Positions 36,152-48,893 of a stretch of 64,000 nt of DNA are shown here, one piece after another (the first letter of the stretch is position 1; every line of letters starts with the position of its first letter). Origin of the DNA: Azolla caroliniana (Eukaryota > Polypodiophyta); assembly GCA_043228905.1 (NCBI GenBank), contig JBHGNT010000099.1:27368-91367 (forward strand), written 5' to 3'. The notes under the pieces were generated by a model. That model saw only the letters and a program-made list of their open reading frames with translations, did not search any database and was not told where the DNA came from. Both the position numbers and the translations under genes were made by a program.

Positions 36152-37302
36152 GTGCGTGATCTTCGCATTCCAAGCTCGGGGGGCTTGCTTCAGGCCATAA
36201 AGTGACTTCTTCAGTCGGCATACCGCCGACTTGTTCATGTCCGACTGGAAACCGGGGGGTTGGGTCATAAGGACCTCTTTTTCAAGATCGCCTTGAAGAA
36301 ATGCATTCTTCACGTCCATTTGGTGAAGATGCCACTCCCTTGCCGCAGCAACCGCCAGCACCACACAAACCATCGTCATCTTCGCTACCGGAGCGAAGGT
36401 CTCATCGTAGTCGATTCCGTGGGTCTACGCATATCCCTTTGCCACTAACCGGGCCTTGTACCGGTTAACCAAACCGTCGGTATTGTACTTTACCTTGTAC
36501 ACCCACTTACATCCGATCGGTTTACAGTGTCGGGGAGGGTCGACTAGGTCCCATGTGTCGTTGGCATCAAGTGCCTGCATTTCTTCCTCCATAGCGGCAT
36601 GCCAATTTGCGTCCTTTGCCGCTTCTGCGTAGCTCTCCGGCTCACGCACTTCCGCCACCTTAGTCATGTACGCATAGTGATGCGCCATGTACTCATTGTA
36701 CCCGTACCGGTTCACAAGGTTCTTCTGGCGGGAAGACCGGCGTAACTTATCGTTACCCGGTTTGAGGCCCTTCTTGGCCGGTTCGGTCTTCGTTGCTAAA
36801 GATCTGCCTTCTTCTTTTTCGGAGTCGGATCCGCTACGATCCGACTCACCATTGCCGGTCTCATGTTCCAACATCTTCCTCTTCCTCTTCCTCTTTTCCT
36901 TGCGCGTGAACCGTCTCCTCGGTTCCTTGCACGGGGGGAACATGACAAAGTATCTCGAACCCTTCATCTTCTAACGGGTCCGGTTCAGGCTCACTAGCCT
37001 CATCCAAGGGTATCGGGGCGGGGTCGGAAGTCGGAGCCGGTAAGGTATACCATGATGCCGTCTCATCAAACTCAAGATCTCGGCTAACTCGGACCTGCTT
37101 CCTCTGAGGGTTATAACACTTATACCACTTTTGCTCATGCAAGTAACCAACCAAGATGCATTTCTCCGACTTTGCATCCAACTTCCTCCGCTTCTCATCT
37201 GGCACATGCACATATGCAATGCTACCGAATATCCGAAGGTGTCTCAAATTCGGTTTGCGCCCGAAATACAACTCATGTCTTGACACCTTGTCACCGATCC
37301 GG

Positions 37303-37958
37303 TGTCGTGATGTGGCATGTCTAGTGCGAGAAAAAGTCAAAAATTGAGGATCCACACACATTTCATGAATACTTGTAAAAATGAAAATAAAAAAACCTAG
37401 GTCACAATGGCATTGAGTGTATGTAGAGGGTTGCAAGTAGTATTTGAACTTTGCACCTCTAAGATAAGAGGCAATTACCTTAGCACTAAAGCTACTACTA
37501 AGTGCTTTAGATGTTCTATATTTCTTTCTCATGTTCAATATTTCGTAGGAAACAAACATACAAAACCGTTTCCACAAAACCACAGGTTTTAGCCCATGGG
37601 TTTGTGCATGTCATAAGCAAAACCGTGTGCGCATAACCATGGTTTTAGCCCATGGTTTTGCGCATGTCACAAGCATGGAGAGACCTATAAAAGCCTCTAG
37701 TAAGGCTTGTGTAAGGGGGGGGCTCAAGATGTGAAATCACTATCATCATCATCATCAATAATATAATATTCTTCTTGACATCTATCTTCTTCTTGAGTAT
37801 ACAAATATTTGTTCTTTTCAAATGTGATATTGGTTTCCTAACTCGTACATACGCATCATCGTCTTAATTTCCACTTCCTCACCTCTTTTGTCTCCTTCAT
37901 CCGTGGCCTCGGTGGTCCCACTCAAGAGAAGCACGCACGCACGTGCATCTTCGCGACA
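37303..37958 (+). repeat. Solo LTR in E7 integrase, TSD CCGG
   Basis: 656 bp, ends TGTCGTGA...TCGCGACA (7 of 8 inverted match), flanked by CCGG at 37299-37302 and 37959-37962. TATAAAAG near 37687 gives the plus orientation. Removing it rejoins the E7 integrase codons. No coding content. Confidence 0.82.
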
Positions 37959-38536
37959 CCGGTTTTGGATGTAGATGACCATCTGAACCGCCTCAGCCCA
38001 GTAGAAATGGGGCATGCTCTTCTCCTCCAACATTGCCCTTGCCGCATCAACAATCGACCAGTTCTTCCTTTCGGCCACGCCGTGTTGCTCCAGTGTGTAT
38101 CTACAACTGAACTCTCTCCGAATTCCTTTTTGCTACAAATAATTGTTGAATTGGCCGAAAAAATATTCTTTTCCGCCATCCGACCGCAAGCACTTGATCT
38201 TCCTCTCCGTTTCCCGTTCAATCGAGCTTTGCAGGTTCTGGAAACACTCGAAGTCTTCGCTCTTTCGCTCAATGAGTTAGATCCATGTGTGCGGGATGTA
38301 GTCGTCAATAAAGGAGACGAAGTATCAACTCCTGCCAAGACTAACGTTCTGTGTCGGTCCCCATGCATCCGAATGGAAAAGGTCGAGCTTGTTACGACTA
38401 CGGTTTCGTTCGGTGGGGAATGGAAGCCGGTGTTGCTTCCCGAGTTGGCAGGCTTCAAATATTTGAACCTTCCGGCCACTAAACTTTAGCAAACCGAAAA
38501 CAACTTATTTCGTTTGCAAGTCTTGAAGCCTCCGGT

Positions 38537-38978
38537 TGTTACCGTACGAGACGTACGTGTGATGGATAAGTGTGATAAGTGAGGGTGAAAGATGTAATGT
38601 GTTGATATGTATGTGTAATCTTATACGATTATGAGTGTGAATGTAAGTGTGAGTGTGGTGGATACAAAGAGGTGTGAGTGAGTGACTAGGTGTGAATGCC
38701 CAAGGGGCTTACACCCTTGTGGATCTACTCCTTTATACCTATTTAACCCCTTATGGGGAATGAATGAATGGAACAATAACCATTTCTCTTTCTCTCTCTT
38801 TGACATATTTCTCTCTCTCTCTCTCTCTCCCCTTACGTTGAACCCCCTTGGGAGGGGGGTGGAGCCATTCTAGGCACCACCCCCCACCCCTCAATGCTTG
38901 TGTTGTTCTTCGTGATCTCTCACCATTATCATCACAAATACATTATCAATCTACCATGATTGTTAACCCTATTCCTAT
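38537..38978 (+). repeat. E6 5' LTR, left part (resumes 44635-44678)
   Basis: Matches 46939-47347 closely, including inverted word TTACCGTACGAGACGTACG and CT-rich tract (38785-38830). Cut by E5 at 38978; the rest, ending AACCCTAACCCTAAATCCTATAACA-like telomere words, follows E5. Confidence 0.88.
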
Positions 38979-39365
38979 TGTTGAGAGACAAGCTCAACAT
39001 CGGCCGGATCGGCTGAAGAAGCCGAGAACCGGATCGGTTGGGACCGATCGGTTAGGCCGAGTGCGTAAACCGGGAGGCCGTTAGGAAAGATATTCCGTGA
39101 CGAATATATTTGGGAGTTAGTGTAGGAGCTCTTGATGAGCATTGAAGTACTGTCAGTACTTCGGTCAGTCCTTTTAGGGCTTGTATAGAAGTGCTCACTG
39201 AGCACGTCTTATGTACAAACTGAGTATTATTGTTGAATATAGTTTTTTAAGTTTTCTCTCTCTGTCTCTCCCGAGTATACTGCGTAAGCTCAAGCTCTCT
39301 ATTGAACCTGAGTTTCCTTCCTTCTGTTCGGTCTTCATACTTGCTTCTGCACGTTACTTTCTACA
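38979..39365 (+). repeat. E5 5' LTR
   Basis: 387 bp, TGTTGAGAG...TTTCTACA. Contains palindromic word AAGTACTGTCAGTACTT and a GTGCTCACTGAGCAC hairpin that the 3' LTR has lost. Confidence 0.92.
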
Positions 39366-39437
39366 TGGTATCAGAGCGCGAGGGTTGAGAACCTCTCTGG
39401 AGCCGACACAGCTTGACGAAGAGGAACGAGAAGAACG

Positions 39438-42400
39438 ATGGATAGAGGCATGGCGAGCTCGCTTCCAACAGAGAAGCTCGACAGAACCAACTATGCGTCT
39501 TGGTCCTACAAGATGCACCAGTACCTGCTTGGGCATGACTACTGGAGTTATGTCGAAGGAGCTAATGACGCGGCACTCGAATCGACACACAGAGACTTCC
39601 CGTCGTGGGAGCAATCGGCGAGCAGGGTATTGTACTGCTTCGCGTCGTGTGTGGGCGAACAACTATTGAGCTATGTTCGGGATGCAAAGACGCCAAAGGG
39701 TGCGTGGGAAAATCTAAAGAAGATTTTCGCCGCGAGCACCACAGCTAGGAAGCTTCAGCTCCGACAGGAGTTGAGCAACCTACGACAACGCGACTTGTCG
39801 GTGGCGGACTATACCTCGAAGATCAAGGATATCTGCGACTCCCTCGCCTCCATAGAGGTGAACATCGAGGAGAGCGAGATGGTCCAGATCTGTCTCGGAG
39901 GTTTGGCGTCGATGTTCGGAGCGTTCCGAACGGTTGTGTGTACCCGGGAGAATACGCCATCCTTTTTTGATTTACAGTCGATGCTCCTGGTAGAGGAGAA
40001 CCACGTGGGTACGTCTACAAGCACGCACACCGACAGCAGAATGCTGTACACGGAGGGAGATAGGCCCCGTGGACGTGGAGGACGAGGCGAGTCGGCACGC
40101 AATGGAGGCGGCCGACAAGATCAAGAAAGAAGGCACCGAAGTGATGCCGACAGCAACTCCGGACCCTCCGGAAATAGGGGGAGTCAAAGCGATGAGAACC
40201 GGCAAGGGAAGTCCATCGCGGAGTGCTGGTACTGTGGCAAGAAACGCCACAAGGAAAGTGAGTGCTGGAAGAAGCGCGCCGATTCGGAGAGAACTGGTTC
40301 CGGGAACGGCTCCAGACATACCGACAAGGGAAATCGGCAGCGATCACACTACGCCCAAGACTCTGGGAGAGTCGGAGAAGGGTCTGTCTTCGTGACGAGA
40401 CATGAAGCAAACTCAATGAAACAGACCACCCCGAGATCGGACGAGGTGTGGTACGTAGACTCTGGCGCGTCAAACCACATGACGAGCCATAAGGAGTGGT
40501 TCTCGTACCTTGAAAAACCGATACAACCTGGAGTAGTCGCAACTGGAGACGACACTCCGCATCCGATCGCGAATGTCGGAGAAGTTCCCCTTAGCCATGT
40601 CGGGCAGAAAGGGAAACTCTTGAACGTGCTACATGTCCTGAAAATCACGAAAAACTTGGTCTCGGTCGGACAGATCGTCGACCAAGGAATGGAGGTTCGG
40701 TTTACACACCTCGGGTGCTTCATTGAGGAAGAAGGCCGTGTGATTGCGCAAGGGCACAGAGACGGGAGGATGTTCATCCTCGATTCCACTGACGGCGGCA
40801 CCGCACTGTTCGCAAAGGGACAAAAAGCCGAGTCGGACATCGACTTGTGGCACAAGCGGATAGGCCACGTCAACCACCAACGGCTTTAAGATCTGCAATC
40901 GAAACAGGTAGTGTTCGGATTGCCCAAATTTAGTGGCCGAAAGGCACAAATTTGTGAAGCCTGCCAGCTCAGGAAGCAACACCGACTTCCTTTCCCCAAC
41001 GAGTGAAACTGGAGCCGGAACAAGCTCGACCTTATACACTCCGATGTGTGGGGGCCGGCACAAAACGTTAGTCTTGGCGGGAGCCGATATTTCGTCTCCT
41101 TCATCGACGACCACACGCGGCACACGTGGATCTACCTCATTGAGAGGAAGAGCGAAGTCTTCGACTGTTTCCGGGACCTCAAAGGGTTCGTGGAAGCCGA
41201 AACGGGACGAAAGATCAAGTGCCTGCGGTCGGATAGCGGGAAAGAGTACTTTCCCGGTCAATTCAACGGTTACCTACAACAAATGGGAATTCGCCGCGAA
41301 TTCAGTTGTAGATACACGCTAGAGCAGAACAGCGTGGCCGAGAGAAAGAATCGTTCAATTGTGGAAGCGACACGGGCAATGCTGGAGGAGAAGAGCTTGC
41401 CCAAGTTCTACTGGGCCGAGGCGGTAAGGACCGCGGTATACATCCAAAACCGGATTGGAGACAAAGTGTTGGCGCACGAGCTATATTTCGGAACGAAGCC
41501 GAACTTGCGACACTTGAGGGTGTTCGGTAGCATTGCGTATGTGCATGTACCGAAGGAGAAAAGGAGGAAGCTGGACGCAAAGGCCAAGAAATGCATCTTG
41601 GTCCGTTACTCGGACGAGCAGAAGGGTTATAAGTGCTATAACCCTCGCACCAAACAAGCGTGTGTCAGTCGCGACGTTGTGTTTGACGAGTCCGCGTCCT
41701 GGTACCTACCCCCGACTACAAACCTCGACTCCAATCCGGGCTCTGACGATGAGGTCAGCGAGGCCGAGATGCCTCCGGATGAGCCCGAAATCGAGACCCG
41801 CGAAGAGAGTCGGATTTCACTCCGGTTAAGTGGACCAATTGGATGACTGAGTCGGTACGACCATTCCGATGAAGAGCCGGCGAGTAGAAGAGACTCGGCC
41901 GTGCATTCCCCGCGCAGGAAGCCGAGGAGATGGCTTACGCGCTAAGCGAAAGGGAAGAAGAAGGTGTCGGATTCCGGCACGGATAGGAACGAGTCAGACC
42001 GACGCGAGTCTGACTTCGAGGGAACCGGTGACGGGTCTTTAAAGATGAAGACCGCGTCGACCGAGAAGGCCTCGACATCGGCTAATGTGAGATTACGCCG
42101 ATCTACCCGCCAAAAGAACCCAGTTGTGTGGTTCGGATACAACGAGTACATGGCGCATCATTATGCATACATGACCCATGTAGCGGAAGTGCGTGAGCCG
42201 GAGAGCTACGCAGAAGCGGCGAAGGACATGAATTGGCGCGCCACGATGGAAGAAGAGATGCAGGCATTGGCAGAGAACGAGTCCTGGGACCTGGTTGACG
42301 CACCAAGAGGTGTGAAGCCGATCGGGTGTAGGTGGGTGTACAAGGTCAAGTACAACACCGATGGCTCAGTCAACCGGTACAAGGCTCGGCTAGTGGCAAA

Positions 42401-43766
42401 AGGCTACGCGCAAAAACACGGCATCGACTACGATGAGACGTTTGCGCCGGTCGCGAAAATGACGACCGTCCGTGCTTTGCTTGCAGTAGCCGCGGCCAAG
42501 GGGTGGCACTTACATCAGATGGATGTAAAGAATGCGTTCCTGCAAGGTGACCTTGAGGAACAGGTGTACATGGTACAGCCCCCCGGATTTCACTCTGGAA
42601 CGAACTCCTCGGCAGTATGCCGACTGAAGAAGTCCCTTTACAGACTGAAGCAAGCCCCGCGTGCCTGGAACGCGAAGATCACACAACGACTGCGTCGGTT
42701 GGGCTTCGTCATGTCAAAATCGGACTCTTCCCTGTTCATCCGGAAAGGTCGACTCGGACCGGTTAGTATTTTACTGTATGTTGATGACTTGGTCATCACC
42801 GGCGCCGACCTAGGAGAAATCAACTACGTGAAGCTCCAGCTTGCGGCATCGTTCGACATGAAGGATCTGGGGGACCTTCATTACTTCCTCGGGATCGAAG
42901 TGATCCGTACCCCCGAAGGCATATTGATCAGCCAACGTCATTACGTGTTAAGTATGCTCTTCAAATTCGGGATGGCCGACTGTAAGTCCGTCTCGACTCC
43001 TCTGGACATAACCGTCAAGCTTCGTCCCGATACGGGAAAGGTATGCGACCCGACGAGGTTCCGACAAATTGTCAGAAGCCTCATATACTTGACCATCACC
43101 CGACCCGACCTCAGTTATCCGGTTGGAGTGATCAGTCAGTTCATGGCGCGACCTACCGAGGAGCACCTTTAGTGTGCGCAACGGGTACTGTGGTACGTAA
43201 GCGGCACTAAGGACTGAGGACTGCTATATCGGACTGGTGCAACCGCGCAGTTAGTCGGCTACACCGATGCTGATTGGGTTGGCAAGGCCGCCGATCGCCG
43301 ATCCACGTCTCGATACGCGTTCTCCCTCGGGAGTGCCGCGATCGCGTGGAGCAGTAAGAAGCAGCCGACTGTTGCGCTGTCGAGCACCGAAGCGGAGTAC
43401 CGAGGAGTGGCTGTCGCGACATGTGAAGCCATATGGTTGAAGTGGCTACTTAAGGACCTACAAGAGGAGGTGTCTGATCCAACGACGATCTACTGCGACA
43501 ACCTCAGCAACATCCAGCTCGCGAAGAACCCCGTTTTCCACGCACGGACCAACCACATTGAGGTGCACTACCATTTCGCCCATGAGCGTGTCCTTTCTGG
43601 TGAAGTCGAACTTCAGTACGTGCCGACAGATTGGCAGACTGCCGACATCTTCACAAAGCCTCTTGGTCTGGACAAGTTGCGGCAATTCTCCTGTGCGCTC
43701 GGGTTGCATCACCTCGATGTGCCTAACTTGAGGGGGAGAACAGTCCCGAATGACCAAGCAAAGTAG
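39438..43766 (+). pseudogene. E5 gag-pol polyprotein with several stops
   Basis: Gag and protease are open from ATG 39438 to TAA 40887 (483 codons): SSLPTEKLDR start, CCHC knuckle CWYCGKKRHKESEC near 40222, protease VDSGASNHMT near 40455. Integrase follows, with a TGA at about 41006, then an open block 41046-41846 (HTRHTWIYL, RSDSGKEYF, AERKNRS). The RT block 41964-43172 has [24 protein letters not shown] and LLYVDDLVITG (42770). RNase H, after TAG 43170 and TGA 43217, has GYTDADWVGK and ADIFTKPLG and ends at 43766. Integrase domain order and catalytic motifs are intact. The stops look like CGA-to-TGA and CAG-to-TAG changes. Confidence 0.92.
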
Positions 43767-44274
43767 CAGGAAAGGAACGGAGGCCGCGACACCGAGTCGG
43801 TTGACTCGGCTGTTGACTCGTTTGTCGAGTTCAACTTCGGTACGGCTGAAGAAGCCGAGGGCGGACCCGCGGAAAAGTCCGGAAGCAGACAGAAGGGGAG
43901 CAACCAAAGGAGAGAGCCGAAGCCAACCATGCATGGGGAAGATAACGCCATCGAGGGCGAGAAGACCGAAGACGAGTTGGAGACAGCCAACTCGGACGTG
44001 AGCGAAAACCGATTGGAGGTAGCCGAGTCGGTTCAGATGTTTGATTCAGACACGTTGAATCAACTGAGGCCCAAGCGGAAGAAAAGACAGCAGAAGAAGC
44101 GTCAACACCGCAACAACAGAAGAGCTGATGAGGGCCACATGAGCAGACAAGCCGACTGAAAAGGGTCGAAGCGCGCGGAGTCGAACAGGTCGAGGAGTGC
44201 GAGCGAGGCGAGAAGCCAGGAGGAACCGGTGCTGTGAAGATCCCGAAGAGCCTCAAGTTGAGCTTGAGGGGGAG
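43767..44274 (+). other. E5 tail between RNase H and 3' LTR
   Basis: Charged, low-complexity reading without known domain, ending in the polypurine tract. Equivalent to the E7 tail at 29164-29840. Confidence 0.55.
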
Positions 44275-44629
44275 TGTTGAGAGACAAGCAACATCGGCCA
44301 AATCGGCTGAAGAAGCCGAGGACCGGATCGGTTGGGACCGATCGGTTAGGCCGAGTGCGTAAACCAGGAGGCCGTTAGGAAAGATATTCCGTGAGGAATA
44401 TATTTGGGAGTTAGTGTAGGAGCTCTTGATGAGCATTGAAGTACTGTCAGTACTTCGGTCAGTTCTATTAGGACTTGTACAGACTGAGTATTATTGTTGA
44501 ATATAGTTTTTTGAGTTTTCTCTCTCTGTCTCTCCCGAGTATACTGCGTAAGCTCAAGCTCTCCATTGAACCTGAGTTTCCTTCCTTCTGTTCGGTCTTC
44601 ATACTTGCTTCCGCACGTTACTTTCTACA
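44275..44629 (+). repeat. E5 3' LTR
   Basis: 355 bp; matches 38979-39365 except for two small deletions. Confidence 0.92.
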
Positions 44630-44678
44630 CCTATCTTTATCATTATCATCATTAACCCTAACCCTAAATCCTATAACA

Positions 44679-46938
44679 CCTTTTGGCGACCACTAAGGCG
44701 ACCCCCCTTTGGAGATGGAGTCGATGAATGATCCACGACAGTATGATGTGCGAGAGGAACTCACGAAATGATATGCGGTAGAAGTATGTGAGAGAGAGCA
44801 AAAAATCAAACCGACAATGTACAAGAAATGTGCGATAATGGTGACAATGATGTGCAAGAAATCGAATTTATGATGTGTAGCAAATCAAATCAGTAATGTG
44901 CAAGAAATAGCGACCACAATGTGTTGAAAATGGCCATGATAACGAAAAAAATAAACAATCATAATGACAACTGGAATGACAGAGAGATCAACAACGACAA
45001 CGATGACGATGGCCAGACCGAAGACGATCGGGACAAGAACCGGACAGCCAGAAAGACATGCCCGTTCATGTCGAACAACAATGGAGATGACCGGGGACTA
45101 CGGCCATGATGAATGACGACAGTCGGACAGCGACAAATATGCGAAGAAACAAAGATTGCAGAAGAAGGACTTGATGGTCGGAAAGAAAGAACAAACGGCC
45201 GAACGGATGGACGGAAGAATGAACGAAGGACCGGAAAGATAGGGTCAGAGATGGATGGCAGCCGAAGACGGCCGAGACAAGGGTCGGATGAAGCAGCATC
45301 GACGGCGAAACAAACGATGGCGGCCGGAACGATGACGGAGTCAGCGTACAACCGGCCAGAGAAACGCTGGACAAAGACGGCCGAGTAGATGGCCGCAACA
45401 GCGACATTGATGCCGAAAACCGACGGCCGAATAGGCCGACAAGGTCGGTGATAGAGACATCTTGAGATGGACCAGACAGACATGGCTAGACGGGCCAGAC
45501 AGTGGAAAGAGCGGCCAAAAAGGCCGGAAATCGGTCGAAATAGTCGGACAGTGGCTGGAGCAACCGGAGCGGCCGGAGGACGGACAAGGCCGGGGAAACG
45601 GAGGAGGCCGGAAAACAAGCGGCGGCAAAAAAATAGCAGCAACACCGGATTGTGGCCGTACAGAGATAGCAATGAAGCCGGAGACACAGAGGCGGACTCA
45701 AACGGACGGAAAACAAAGACGGTGATGGAGTCCGCAACAGAAGCAGCCGGACAGCGGCCGAGATGATGATGGAAAAGGCCAGAGAGGCCGGAAGGGCGTG
45801 GCCACACCGATTGTGGATAAGTGGACAAGACGACCGGGACGACGGACCGAACGCACGGTCGGAAGAGGAGGACGATGACCGGACATCGACAAAGACGGAG
45901 GAGAGGCCGGAAAGTGACCTAAGAGCAGTCGTAGTGGCCGAATGGAGGCGGCCGGACAAGGACGACATCAGTGGTCGGAGATGGCCACGGCAGGAGATGG
46001 AGACGGACGAGCGGCCAAAGAGTGGTCGAGGAGCGGCCGAAGCGGCCGTAATAGCCGAACAGTGGCCGGAGTGGCCAAACGGGCTGGACAGACGACCAAC
46101 CACGACAACAAAAACAAAGACAACGCAGAGAAGAAAGAGGCAGACATGCAGAAAATAAGAAGAAGAGAGAAGAGAAATGCAAGGAAGAAAAAGAAGATGT
46201 CATGGAAGAAGAGAAAGGCATGAACAGACAGACACGAAGTGGAAGAAACAGAGATAGAAGAAGAAAGAGAGAGGAGGAAAAGAAAGACAGGAAGAGGAGA
46301 AGAAGCAACGGTTAACACCAAGGAGGAAGAAGATGCAGACAACACGCAGGAGAAAACGTAAGAAGACAAACACTAAAGAAAAAATGAGAGGGAAAAAGAG
46401 AAGAGAGGGGCATGCGAATAAATTTTAAAATGTTGAGGGTAGCAGACTAAAATTTCAGAAACCTGGGGGTATTGAATGAAATTTTCAAAACTCGAGGGTA
46501 TATAATAAAAATTTTAAAAATCAAAGGGCACCTACGAAAATTTGAAAACTCATCAACACACAACTCACAAAATCAACAAAAGGAACACACATACATACAA
46601 CGTTTTTTTTGACGACCCAAATGATGTTACCGAAGTTCGTGAACCGATAAAACGGGAATGTTCGTGTCAATGAAGATTCGTTGACCGACGTAGATGTTTG
46701 AGTCAAGCGCTCCGATCGAGCGAGTCGATCGTTGATGTTACCAAAGTTCGTAAGTCAACAAAACGAGAATGTTCGTGTCGCAGAAGAGTCGCTAACCGAC
46801 GGAGATGTTCGAGTCAAGCACTCCGATCGAGGGAGTCGATCGTTGAGAGGACCGATGGAAATTCCGATCAAAGAAAAATTATAATCAAGGCATGTGGGAT
46901 CGACGTGCAAGACACTCTCCCACGGGCATGCCATATTG
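44679..46938 (+). other. E6 internal region, purine-rich, no recognised gene
   Basis: 2.26 kb. The plus strand is a long run of purine-rich GGCCGGA/GACGGACGAG words. The longest reading is minus-strand 45828-44959 (289 codons, Ser/Pro/Arg-rich), which looks like a by-product of composition. After 46400 it becomes AT-rich, then contains a repeated block (GTTACC.AAGTTCGT...TCGATCGTTGA, 46625-46730 and 46736-46850). No polypurine tract was found directly before the 3' LTR. Confidence 0.6.
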
Positions 46939-47393
46939 TGTTACCGTACGAGACGTACGTGTGATGGATAAGTGTGATAAGTGAGGGTGAAAGATGTAAT
47001 GTGTTGATATGTATGTGTAATCTTATACGATTATGAGTGTGAATGTAAGTGTGAGTGTGGTGGATACAAAGAGGTGTGAGTGAGTGACTAGGTGTGAATG
47101 CCCAAGGGGCTTACACCCTTGTGGATCTACCCCTTTGTACCTATTTAACCCCTTATGCTAAATGAATGAATGGAACAATAACCATTTCTCTCTCTCTCTC
47201 CCCTTACGTTGAACCCCCTTGGGAGGGGGGTGGAGCCATTCTAGGTACCACCCCCCACCCCTCAATGCTTGTGTTGTGCTTCATGATCTCTCACCATCAT
47301 CATCACACATACATTATCAATCTACCATGATTGTTAACCCTATTCCTATCTTTATCATTATCATCATTAACCCTAACCCTAAACCCTATAACA
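46939..47393 (+). repeat. E6 3' LTR
   Basis: 455 bp, TGTTACCG...TATAACA. Ends with telomere-like AACCCTAACCCTAAACCC words. Confidence 0.9.
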
Positions 47394-47398
47394 CCGGT

Positions 47399-48804
47399 AA
47401 TTGACATGGCCAATCCGCTTGTGCCAGAGATCAATATCCGATTCAATCTTCTGTCCTTTGGCGAAGAAAGCGGTGCCGACGTCATTGGTGTCAAGGATGA
47501 ACATCCTCCCATCTCTACGCCCTTGCGCAATAATCTGGCCATCTTCCTTAATGAAGCACCCAAGGTGGGTAAACCGCATCTGCATCCCTTGATCAACGAT
47601 CTGACCAACTAACACCACATTCTTCGTGATAGTTGGAATGTGTAATACATTCATCAGCGTCCCCCTCTGTCCGACGTGGCTCAAAGGGACTTCTCAGACA
47701 TGCACAATTGGGTGAGGAGTGTAGTCTGGTTTCTCCAACTCCCGATTGTTCCGGTTTCTCCAAGAAAGAGAACCACTCTTTGTGGCTTGTCATATGATTC
47801 GACGCACCGGAATCAACGTACCACACTTCCTCCGATTTGGAAATGTTCTTCTTCATCGAGTTAGCCTCGTGTTTCATTACCAAGGTTGGCCCTTTATTGG
47901 CTTTTCCGGTTTTGGATCCTCCCAATCCTTGTGCATAGTGCGAGTATTGCCGGATCTCTCTCCCGGCCATGCCGGATCCAGATCTGTCTAGCACTCACTT
48001 TCTCTGAGGCCCTTTTTACCAGAGTACCAGCATTCCGTGTCGGCCTTTGCTTGTCGGCCTCTGATGCCGCCTTGACTCCGCTCGCTTGTGGAGGGTCCGG
48101 AACTACTGTCGGCACGTTCTCTATGCCTTCGGTCCTGTTCTTGCCGACCCGCCTCGTCCACCACGCCCACCAGGCCGATCCGCCTCCGTGTACAACATCC
48201 GGTTGTCGGTGGGTGCACTTGTTGACGCACCGGCATGGTTCTCCTCTACAAGGAGCATCGACTGTAAGTCGAAAAATGACGACGTATTCTGCCCTGTACA
48301 TACCGCCGTTCGGAACACTCTGAACTTAGACGCTAGGCCCCCAAGACAGATCTGCACCATCTCATCTTCCTCTACAGTGACGTTGATAGACGCAAGTGAG
48401 TCATAGATCTCTTTGATTCGGACTGTGTAATCAGCTACCGACATGTCCTTTTGTCGAACATTGCTCAACTCATGTAGGAGTTACAGCTTCTGATCCATAG
48501 TGCTCGCCGTGAAAACCTTCTTCAGGTTTCCTCAAGCTTATTTTCGCGTCTTGGCATCTCAGACATGGCTCAGCAGTTGGTTTTCGACACTGGACACAAA
48601 GCAGTACATCATTCTGCTTGCCGCTTGTTCCCACACTAGGAAGTCCTTGTGTCCCGCATCAGGTGTTGTGTCGTTAGCTCCATCGACATAGCTCCAGTAA
48701 CCATGGCCAAGCAAGTACTGGTGCATCTTGTATGACCAAGATGCATAGTTGGATCTGTCGAGCTTCTCCACCGGGAGAGAGCTAGCCATTTCATTGTCGA
48801 TCAC
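47399..48804 (-). pseudogene. E7 gag and protease, minus strand
   Basis: Gag starts at 48804 (MIDNEMASSLPVEKLDR) and continues in shifted pieces at 48468-48121 (RQKDMSVADYTVRIKEI) and about 48236-47994, where the knuckle cysteines survive in part (CWYSGKKGLRESEC). Protease lies at 47994-47700 (VDSGASNHMTSHKEWF), then VGQIVDQGMQMRF and the DLWHKRIGHV start of integrase up to 47399, where E6 intervenes. At least three frame changes. Confidence 0.87.
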
Positions 48805-48893
48805 TTCTCTTTCTGTTCTAACCGGGTCTTAGGGTTTGTCTTCAGATGCTGATGTCGGCAGCAAAGGTTCTCAACCCTCGCGCTCTGATAACA

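Larger units (their letters stand above)
29841..38536 (-). pseudogene. E7 pol (integrase, RT, RNase H), in pieces
   Basis: Read on the minus strand in order. Integrase fragments occupy 38536-37959 (GPTQNVS-type core, AERKNWSIVDAARAML), then the solo LTR, then 37302-36970 (GRKPNLRHLRIFGSIAYVHVPDE). A linker and RT start lie at 36967-36425 (RWxx[11 protein letters not shown]) and RT continues at 36379-36157 ([15 protein letters not shown]). After E3, RT resumes at 30827 with ILLYVDDLVITG and MKDLGDLHYFLGIEV. RNase H runs 30454-29900 (SYTDADGAG, SSKKQPTVAFSSTE) and ends VADIFTKPLGSDKL. Frameshifts and stops separate the pieces. The interruption points match the target duplications of each insertion. 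Confidence 0.88.
38979..44629 (+). mobile_element. E5: full-length Ty1-copia, TSD CCTAT
   Basis: LTRs 38979-39365 and 44275-44629; target duplication CCTAT at 38974-38978 and 44630-44634; primer site TGGTATCAGAGCG from 39366; polypurine TTGAGGGGGAG at 44264-44274. 5.65 kb, inserted inside the 5' LTR of E6. The 3' LTR lacks a ~30-bp block (around 39190-39220) present in the 5' LTR. Confidence 0.96.
38537..47393 (+). mobile_element. E6: LTR retrotransposon without recognisable genes (LARD-like), TSD CCGGT
   Basis: LTRs 38537-44678 (interrupted by E5) and 46939-47393, both TGTTACCG...TATAACA; target duplication CCGGT at 38532-38536 and 47394-47398. The internal region 44679-46938 starts with TTTTGGCGACCAC, the same primer-site word as gypsy E4. 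It has no gag or pol motif. Probably mobilised by a gypsy relative. Inserted in E7 integrase. Confidence 0.88.

Noticed and set aside
44959-45828. 289-codon minus-strand ORF in E6
   Set aside because: Ser/Pro/Arg composition reflects the purine-rich plus strand; no motif, no start context, and several overlapping long readings in other frames behave the same way.
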